NCBI RefSeq assembly: GCF_010728725.1
Contig: NZ_AP022606.1
Location: forward strand, 3,410,001-3,474,000
Source: Mycobacterium branderi
Lineage (GTDB): Bacteria > Actinomycetota > Actinomycetes > Mycobacteriales > Mycobacteriaceae
Direction of reading: 5' to 3'
Length of the DNA: 64,000 nt
Numbering within the stretch: the stretch's first letter is position 1; each line of letters starts with the position of its first letter. The position numbers and the translations under genes are program-made. Below are positions 58,264 through 64,000 of the stretch, piece by piece. The notes beneath the pieces are model-generated. The model searched no databases. It saw only the letters and a list, made by a program, of their open reading frames with translations, and was not told the DNA's origin.

Positions 58264-59307
58264 TCACCGCGATACCCGACCGGTGATCGGCGGCAGGTCG
58301 GCCAGCGTCACGATGCCCGGTCTTGCTGCCACCACCGCGGGGACGGCATTGGTAACCGGCATCGCGGTGTAGATCATTCCCAAACCCATGAAGCCGGGCT
58401 CTGTCCAGTCCTTCGGCGGCAGGCAATGAATCACCGTGCGCATATTGGGCAGCCCGAAGACCTGGATGACGTGGCCGTGTTCGAGCGGCTTGGGCGGCGT
58501 CACGTGCTCGCCCATGATCCAGTTGAACCCGACGCTGACCACATTGCGATCGCCCACCCAGCCGCGGTGATAGCCGTAGACGCTGCCGACGGTGCCGGCG
58601 GGGATCTTCATGAAGCCCAGATCGGTGTCGGCGGTGGCCGCTGTGAAGGTGACATCGAACGTCATCTTGTCGAGCTTCGCCCCGATGGCGTCGGCCATCA
58701 TCGCCGCCGCCTCGGCGAAGACCTCGCTTTCGGCCCGCACGCTATCGGCCAACCCCGGGGTCTCGGGATCTTGGGAGAAGCCCATCGCCGTCTGGGTGCT
58801 CGCCGACTCATACGTCGAGCAGTCCACCGACTCGGTGATGCGGATCTCGTCGACGCGTTCGCAGCAGCCGGACAGCACCATCCCCACCATGTTCGTGATT
58901 CCCGGATGTGCGCCGCTGCCGAAGATCGTCGAGCGGCCGCGCTGGCAGGCGTCCACAATGCGCTGCCGGTCTTCGGGCGACTGTTTGCCGCCGGTGATCC
59001 ATGCCGCGCTGGAGCACACGTTCACGCCCGACTCGAGCAGCCGCACCAGCTCATTGATGTTGGGCCACAACGGGTTATAGCAACAGGCGTCGGGTTTCAG
59101 CGCCAGCAGCGCCTCGATGTCGTTGGTCGCCGTCACGCCCGTCGGCTGCGGCCAGCCGGCCAGTTCGGCGGCGTCGACGCCGACCTTGTCCTGTCCGTGG
59201 GCGTACACCCCGACCAGCTCCATGCCCGGTCTGCCGATGATGGCGTGCAGCGATCGCCGTCCGATGTTGCCGGTGGTCCATTGAATAACGCGCAGCGGTG
59301 TGGTCAC
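58264..59307 (-). CDS. DapB-like NAD(P)H-dependent dehydrogenase
   Basis: 347 aa. N-terminal Rossmann fold with [14 protein letters not shown], then a dihydrodipicolinate-reductase-like C-terminal domain ([20 protein letters not shown]). Similar to the mycobacterial paralogue family that includes Rv0926c; relatives act on amines such as 2,4-diaminopentanoate. Substrate unknown. GTG 59307; divergent from eis with 54 bp between. Confidence 0.82.
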   Translation of the reverse strand: MTTPLRVIQWTTGNIGRRSLHAIIGRPGMELVGVYAHGQDKVGVDAAELAGWPQPTGVTATNDIEALLALKPDACCYNPLWPNINELVRLLESGVNVCSSAAWITGGKQSPEDRQRIVDACQRGRSTIFGSGAHPGITNMVGMVLSGCCERVDEIRITESVDCSTYESASTQTAMGFSQDPETPGLADSVRAESEVFAEAAAMMADAIGAKLDKMTFDVTFTAATADTDLGFMKIPAGTVGSVYGYHRGWVGDRNVVSVGFNWIMGEHVTPPKPLEHGHVIQVFGLPNMRTVIHCLPPKDWTEPGFMGLGMIYTAMPVTNAVPAVVAARPGIVTLADLPPITGRVSR

Positions 59308-59361
59308 CGCCCCACGATATTCGGGTGCGATCGGCCGCTGTTTGTGCCACTGTCGAAATCC

Positions 59362-60546
59362 GTGACTTTGCCGCAGCCGCTGATCTTGCGTACCGCAACC
59401 GACGACGACTGGGCGGCGATCGTGCTGCTCGACGACACGAGTTTCGGGACGTCGATGCACCCGGACTCGCTGGCGGCGTGGCGCACGCTGATGCCCGACG
59501 ACTCCGTCGTGGTGGTCTGCGACCGCGACGATGTCGTCGGCGCTGCGCTGTGTTTCGATGTGCAGCTGACCGTGCCCGGCGGAGCAGTGCTGTCGGTGGG
59601 CGGAGTCGGCGGTGTGGCCGTGTCGCCGACCCACCGCCGGCGCGGGCTGCTGCGCGCCATGCTCACCGAATTGCACAGGCGCATAGCCGGTTCCGGATAT
59701 CCGATCGCGGCGTTGACCGCCAGCGAGGGCGGCATCTACGGCCGGTTCGGCTACGGCCCGGCCACCATCGATCAGGAGCTGACCATCGACCGCCGCTTCG
59801 CGCGCTTCCACGACGACGCGCCCGATCCTGGCGGCGTCCGCCTGATCCGGCCGGCGCGGCACCGCGACGAACTCGCCGCCGTCTACGAGCGCTGGCGCCG
59901 GCAGACACCGGGCGGGCTGACGCGTCCGCCGGCGTTATGGGACGACTTACTGGCCGACCGAGAAAACACGCGCGGGGGCGGCACCCCGTGGTTCGGGCTG
60001 CTGCATCCCGACGGCTACGCCTTGTACCGGGTCCATGGCGACGACCACCTCGTGGTACGGGTGTCCGAGTTAAGGGCGGTGACCACCGACGCGCACGTCG
60101 CGCTGTGGCGAGCGCTGCTGGGCCTGGACCTGATCGAGACCGTGGTCGTCGAGACTCATCCGGCCGACCCGTTGCCCTACCTGTTGGCCGACAGCCGGCT
60201 GGCCCGCACCACTGGACGCCAGGACGATCTGTGGTTGCGGATCATGGACGTCCCGGCTGCACTCGAGGCGCGCAGCTATTCGGCGGATTTGCACACCGTC
60301 CTCGAGTTGCCCGGCGGCCGGTTCGCGCTGGACATCGACAACGGTCGCGCACGGTGCGCGCCCAGCGATGCGCCGACCGAGGTCGAGATGGACCTCGACG
60401 TGCTGGGCAGCCTGTATCTGGGAGCGCATCATGCGTCGGCACTGGCTGCAGCGAACCGGTTGCGCGTCAAGGACTCTGCGCTGGTGCGACGGCTCGAAGC
60501 GGCGTTCGCCAGCGATGTACCCGCTCAGTTGGGTTTCGGCTTCTGA
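59362..60546 (+). CDS. eis: Enhanced intracellular survival protein (GNAT acetyltransferase)
   Basis: 394 aa, close to the 402 aa of M. tuberculosis Eis (Rv2416c). Acetyl-CoA motif [16 protein letters not shown] (about residues 88-103), then [14 protein letters not shown], and the C-terminal sterol-carrier-like domain ([20 protein letters not shown]) whose terminal carboxylate is catalytic in Eis. It acetylates aminoglycosides and host proteins in M. tuberculosis (known). GTG 59362. Confidence 0.93.
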   Translation: MTLPQPLILRTATDDDWAAIVLLDDTSFGTSMHPDSLAAWRTLMPDDSVVVVCDRDDVVGAALCFDVQLTVPGGAVLSVGGVGGVAVSPTHRRRGLLRAMLTELHRRIAGSGYPIAALTASEGGIYGRFGYGPATIDQELTIDRRFARFHDDAPDPGGVRLIRPARHRDELAAVYERWRRQTPGGLTRPPALWDDLLADRENTRGGGTPWFGLLHPDGYALYRVHGDDHLVVRVSELRAVTTDAHVALWRALLGLDLIETVVVETHPADPLPYLLADSRLARTTGRQDDLWLRIMDVPAALEARSYSADLHTVLELPGGRFALDIDNGRARCAPSDAPTEVEMDLDVLGSLYLGAHHASALAAANRLRVKDSALVRRLEAAFASDVPAQLGFGF

Positions 60547-60586
60547 AGTTGGCGTGGGCCACGGTTAGTCGAGGGCGCGGGCGACG

Positions 60587-60628
60587 TTGACAATCGGACC
60601 CCCGCTGCGGTACTTACTCATGAGTAAG
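60587..60628 (+). promoter_or_regulatory. Promoter with palindromic operator before the ParB-like regulator
   Basis: Consensus -35 TTGACA (60587-60592), 18 bp, then TACTTA (60611-60616). A perfect 16-bp palindrome CTTACTCATGAGTAAG (60613-60628) overlaps the -10. Related half-sites GTAAGTAG and CTTACTTT follow before the start codon. Confidence 0.5.
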
Positions 60629-60753
60629 CTACCGAAGCGTAAGTAGCGAGGACGTGTTCATCGACGTGGCATTGCTGTGGTTACCGGAAATCCGTCTAAC
60701 GGTCATGAGAGCAACGTGCGGAGCTACCGCGAAGCAGGCAGGCGCTTACTTTG

Positions 60754-61704
60754 ATGGACGCCTACGGTAACTCGGACCCGGCGTCGGCGCGTGCAGTGGG
60801 GGAATGGGTACGGCGGAGTAATTCTTTGCCGGTCGAGAATGTTCCGGTTGCCTCGATTCGCAATTCCTACACACCCCGGAAGAGCAAGACGAACGAGCAC
60901 TACGTCAAGATCTTGGCGCAGTCGCCGTTGCCATTACCCCCGATAGTCGTTCATCGGGGTTCGATGTGGGTGATCGACGGCGTGCATCGGCTGCGCGCCA
61001 CCGAAATGCGCGGCGAGGCCACGATACCGGCGAGGTTTTTCGACGGCAATGACGCGGAAGCTTTCGCGCTCGCCGTACATCTGAATGTCACCCATGGCCT
61101 GCCGTTGACCCTCGCCGAGCGAAAGGCCGCGGCGCAACGAATCGTGCGGTCCTACCCACACTGGTCAGATCGGTCGATCGCGCTGATCACGGGAGTGTCG
61201 AACAAGACGGTAGGCAAATTGCGGGGGTGTGCAACTGAGGAAATTTCCCAGTTGGGCCCACGGCTCGGCCGAGACGGAAAGGTGCGGCCGGTAAGTCCCG
61301 TCAACGGACGGCGACGTGCCGCCACATATTTGTCGATGAATCCGCACGCGTCGCTGCGGGAGATAGCGCGCGAAGCGGGCGTCTCGGTCACCAGGGCACG
61401 CGATGTGCGTCAGCGTATCGGCAAAGGTGCGAATCCCCTGCCCGATAACCGCGCTGAGACGTACGTGCCTTCGAAAGTCCAAGGGCACGATCTCCTTCAA
61501 CGGCTGAGAAAAGACCCGGCAGTCAGATCCTCTGAGAGAGGACGCGCGCTGCTGCGCCTGCTGTCCACAGTCGTGTTGGCAATTAGCGCCTGTAATGAGT
61601 TCGCTGAAGCTGTTCCCATCCACTGCTCGGGCACGATCGCCGAAATAGCAAGGAAATATGCTCGTGCTTGGCAGGAAATCGCGGACCAATTCGACGTTTC
61701 CTAG
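60754..61704 (+). CDS. ParB-domain transcriptional regulator (StrR/NovG-like)
   Basis: 316 aa. N-terminal ParB/sulfiredoxin-type domain with VIDGVHRLRATEMRG (about residues 70-85) and NVTHGLPLTLAERKAA, then an HTH (SDRSIALITGVSNKTVGKLR) and a second HTH-like SLREIAREAGVSVTRARDVR. This architecture matches pathway-specific activators of antibiotic clusters such as StrR and NovG rather than chromosome-partition ParB. Probably regulates the adjacent lipid genes. ATG 60754; a TTG lies just before it. Confidence 0.8.
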   Translation: MDAYGNSDPASARAVGEWVRRSNSLPVENVPVASIRNSYTPRKSKTNEHYVKILAQSPLPLPPIVVHRGSMWVIDGVHRLRATEMRGEATIPARFFDGNDAEAFALAVHLNVTHGLPLTLAERKAAAQRIVRSYPHWSDRSIALITGVSNKTVGKLRGCATEEISQLGPRLGRDGKVRPVSPVNGRRRAATYLSMNPHASLREIAREAGVSVTRARDVRQRIGKGANPLPDNRAETYVPSKVQGHDLLQRLRKDPAVRSSERGRALLRLLSTVVLAISACNEFAEAVPIHCSGTIAEIARKYARAWQEIADQFDVS

Positions 61705-61728
61705 CTCACGAACGCTCGACCGGATCAA

Positions 61729-62379
61729 TCAGAGCCCGGCCATGCCCACCGCGACGAACCCAGCGCCCAACGCGGCCAGCAGAAGTGCGACGTCCCGGCG
61801 CCGCCGCGATCGAATCCAGTTGTGCAGCGCGTCCACCGATCTGGCGGTTGCCCTGGGCGCCAACAGGTAAGCCAGCAACGGAATCTCGATCAGTGCGAAC
61901 GCCACCACGTTGAACATCAACAACACGGCCACCTGGGTCAGGGCTGCCGCGCCGGAAGCGAGGATGACTGCGAGCGCCGCGAGATAGTCGACCGACGGCA
62001 ACGCGATGCCGAGACCGGCGATGCCCGCGACCGACAGCGAATCCCCGCTGAGCAGGCGCCTGCCCGGCGCCGCCAACCGTGCCGGGCGCGCACCCAACCG
62101 CCCGCGGACGTCGATGGCTACGAATACCGCGATCGACAACGCCAGCAGCCCGATGAGGATCTGAACTTTGGGCACGGTGAAGTAGGTAGACCCGAGCAGG
62201 CTGCGCCGAAAGACGAACAGCACCACCAGACCCACGGTCGTTCCCATGACGAAACCGCCGCTGAGAAACGCCAGCAGTTGCAGTGCGGGCCGCGGCCTGT
62301 TCAGCATCAACACGGTCATCCCGACCCGGAATGGTTCGATGCTGACGGCCAGGGCCATGACCAGAACTGTGACCAGCAT
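61729..62379 (-). CDS. GAP family membrane protein
   Basis: 216 aa with about six membrane helices, resembling Gap (GPL-addressing protein), needed for surface transport of glycopeptidolipids in M. smegmatis (known family). Visible segments: SIEPFRVGMTVLML, AFLSGGFVMGTTVGLVVLFV, GIALPSVDYLAALAVILASG. It is 31 bp downstream of the fatty-acyl-AMP ligase on the same strand, so they are probably co-transcribed. Confidence 0.82.
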   Translation of the reverse strand: MLVTVLVMALAVSIEPFRVGMTVLMLNRPRPALQLLAFLSGGFVMGTTVGLVVLFVFRRSLLGSTYFTVPKVQILIGLLALSIAVFVAIDVRGRLGARPARLAAPGRRLLSGDSLSVAGIAGLGIALPSVDYLAALAVILASGAAALTQVAVLLMFNVVAFALIEIPLLAYLLAPRATARSVDALHNWIRSRRRRDVALLLAALGAGFVAVGMAGL

Positions 62380-62410
62380 TGGGATTTCGGGGTGCGCCCG
62401 GCGCGGCCCG

Positions 62411-64000
62411 CTAAGCGTCCAACCGGGCGAATTGGTCCCGCCGGTACTGCTCGACGCAGGCGGCGCGCCGAATCTTGCCGCTCGTCGTGGTGGGAATCGA
62501 GCCGGGCGGGACCAGGACGAGGTCCCCGACGTTCAAGCCGTGTGCGTTGGATATCGCGGAGGTGACGTCGTTCTTGATGCTGCTGAGCCAGTGCATTGCG
62601 TCCTCGTCGGCCTCGCCGCGCTCCTTGAGCTCGATAACGGTCACCAGCTTCTCGGTGCTGTTGACCGGAACCGATATCGCCGCGACCCGGCCACCTGTGA
62701 TCTCTTGGACCGTCGTCTCGATGTCCTCGGGATAGTGATTGCGCCCGCGGATGATCAGCAGATCCTTGATGCGCCCCACAATGAACAGCTCACCCTCGTA
62801 GACAAAACCGAGGTCGCCGGTCCGCAGCCAGGATCCGTCGGGCGTGCCCGGCGAAGGGTCGGCGAGCGTTGCGCCGAAGCAGCGCTGCTCGTCGGGCTCT
62901 TTGCGCCAGTAACCCTCGGCGACGTTGTCGCCGTGCACCCAGATCTCGCCGACCACGTTCTGCGGGCACTCGCGGTGTGTGTCGACGTCGACGATCCGCA
63001 GCATAGGGGATTGCGGCAGTTGGTATTTGACCAGCGTTGTGCCGGTCGCGGCCGCACACCGCTCCGCGCGGTTCGCGCCCAGCTTCTCGCTGTCGAAATG
63101 AACCGCCGGGGACGACTCACTCCATGTGCCAGCCGCGACGAAGACGGTCGCCTCCGCCAAGCCATAGGAGGGACGCAACATATGGTCCCGAAAATTGAAG
63201 TGCGCGAACCGATCGACGAAGCGTTGCAAGGTGGCCGGCTCGACGCGTTCGGCGCCGCTGATGATGCCCAGCACGTCCCCGAGGTCGAGTCCGGTCAGGT
63301 CAGCGTCGGTTGTTTTGCGGGCCGCCAAGTCGAACGCGAAGTTCGGCGCAGCTGACCACGCGTGAGGGTTGCGGGCCAGCGACTGAACCCATCGGGCCGG
63401 CCGCTCCAAGAACGAAACCGGACTCGTCAGCTCGCCGCGGTAGCCGCCCAGGATTGGTGCGCAGATTCCGAGCACCAAGCCCATGTCGTGGTAGAAGGGC
63501 AACCAGGACACGATCGTGGCTTCGGTTGGGGCTTTGCGGTCGGCGAAGAAGCTGCGCATCAGCTGCTCGAAATTCGCCTGGAGGTTGCGGTGCGAGACCA
63601 TGACCCCGGTCGGCAGTCGCGTCGAGCCCGAGCTGTACTGCAAATATGCGATGCTCGGCAGATCCGCTGTCCGAACACTTGGTTCGCCGTCCGCGTCCAG
63701 ATTCATCGAATCGATTTCGACGATCTTGGGCACCGAGTCCATGTGTGCGTCGTCGACGTACTGGGCGACATCGTCGGCGACAGCGGACGTTGTGAGAACA
63801 ACGGAGGGCGATGTATCGGCAAGGACGGCGCCCACCCGCTCGTGGCTCGAGCCGCGGTGCGGCAAGGGGAGTGGCACGGCGATGAGTCCAGCCTGCATGG
63901 ATCCCAGAAACGCCGCAATGTAATCGAGAGACTGAGGCGCCAGGATGACTGCCCTGTCGCCGGCCGCCCCATGAAAGCTGAGCTCGCTGGCCACATTATG
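62411..64000 (-). CDS. Fatty-acyl-AMP ligase (FAAL), N terminus outside window
   Basis: 530 codons present; the frame is open to the window edge and roughly 50-60 N-terminal residues are missing. The adenylation core has [48 protein letters not shown] and the C-terminal [13 protein letters not shown]. The FAAL-type sequence around [10 protein letters not shown] and the absence of CoA ligase features suggest it activates fatty acids as acyl-AMP for a PKS or NRPS. With GAP and MmpL/S this points to a complex lipid or lipopeptide pathway. Confidence 0.88.
   Translation of the reverse strand, partial: HNVASELSFHGAAGDRAVILAPQSLDYIAAFLGSMQAGLIAVPLPLPHRGSSHERVGAVLADTSPSVVLTTSAVADDVAQYVDDAHMDSVPKIVEIDSMNLDADGEPSVRTADLPSIAYLQYSSGSTRLPTGVMVSHRNLQANFEQLMRSFFADRKAPTEATIVSWLPFYHDMGLVLGICAPILGGYRGELTSPVSFLERPARWVQSLARNPHAWSAAPNFAFDLAARKTTDADLTGLDLGDVLGIISGAERVEPATLQRFVDRFAHFNFRDHMLRPSYGLAEATVFVAAGTWSESSPAVHFDSEKLGANRAERCAAATGTTLVKYQLPQSPMLRIVDVDTHRECPQNVVGEIWVHGDNVAEGYWRKEPDEQRCFGATLADPSPGTPDGSWLRTGDLGFVYEGELFIVGRIKDLLIIRGRNHYPEDIETTVQEITGGRVAAISVPVNSTEKLVTVIELKERGEADEDAMHWLSSIKNDVTSAISNAHGLNVGDLVLVPPGSIPTTTSGKIRRAACVEQYRRDQFARLDA

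Noticed and set aside
60754..61704. Chromosome partition ParB or plasmid origin
   Set aside because: No parA, no parS-like sites and no replication genes; the domain order fits StrR/NovG regulators instead.

Overview
The window is a GC-rich chromosomal segment from a mycobacterium. Gene order closely follows the M. tuberculosis Rv2468c-Rv2416c interval in reverse orientation: pepN, mycothiol nitroreductase, rpiB, nei, lipP, tig-clpP1-clpP2, mmuM, clpX, korAB, mobA, rpfE, valS-folC, ndk, rne, rplU-rpmA-obg-proB, nadE, rbsK, proA, a moxR/vWA pair, nadD-rsfS-gpgP-octT-degV, eis. Mycothiol, MmpL/MmpS, Rpf, Eis, MIRU-like repeats and likely leaderless promoters (TANNNT about 7 nt before the start codon) all fit Mycobacterium. 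A non-tuberculous species is likely, because several M. tuberculosis genes are absent and accessory genes sit at the joints. The species cannot be named from the sequence alone.

Layout. 1-7.4 kb: 3' end of a DUF5130-type gene, cupin protein, pepN, DsbA-like nitroreductase, rpiB, nei, a secreted Gly/Pro/Trp-rich protein, lipP-type esterase. 7.4-12.8 kb: divergent tRNA-Gly and tRNA-Pro, then the proteostasis block tig, clpP1-clpP2, clpX, with mmuM convergent between them. 13-16.7 kb: korA-korB-mobA operon. 16.7-23.4 kb: a 976-bp structured non-coding region, rpfE, and an accessory FAD monooxygenase and S9 peptidase before the Rv2449c-type reductase. 23.4-37.6 kb: valS-folC-DUF4233-ndk, a mobile element, then rne, rplU-rpmA-obg-proB. 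37.6-47.3 kb: metabolic and accessory genes (TetR/P450, sirtuin, cysteine hydrolase, nadE, VapBC, methyltransferase, enoyl-CoA hydratase, rbsK, proA). 47.3-54.1 kb: AAA/vWA pair, hydrolase, nadD-rsfS-gpgP-octT-degV (NAD, ribosome silencing and methylglucose lipopolysaccharide synthesis). 54.1-64 kb: flavin/PPOX protein, mmpS-mmpL, a DapB-like oxidoreductase, eis, then a StrR/NovG-like ParB regulator beside a GAP transporter and a fatty-acyl-AMP ligase. The last group is probably the edge of a lipid or lipopeptide locus continuing beyond the window.

The most unusual object is a 2.8-kb insertion (28330-31147) between ndk and rne. It has 16-bp terminal inverted repeats, a TA duplication and an IS5-type DDE transposase. 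Divergent to the transposase is a large (about 668 aa) TnpB/Cas12-like RuvC nuclease with all catalytic residues. The nuclease gene ends inside the left inverted repeat, where its stop codon forms a terminal hairpin. A guide RNA transcribed through this end would carry the flanking ndk sequence, as omega RNAs do in IS605-type elements, but here the mobilising enzyme is a cut-and-paste DDE transposase. Two MIRU-like repeats and four copies of a CGCGAGCGTGCG palindromic repeat are also present.
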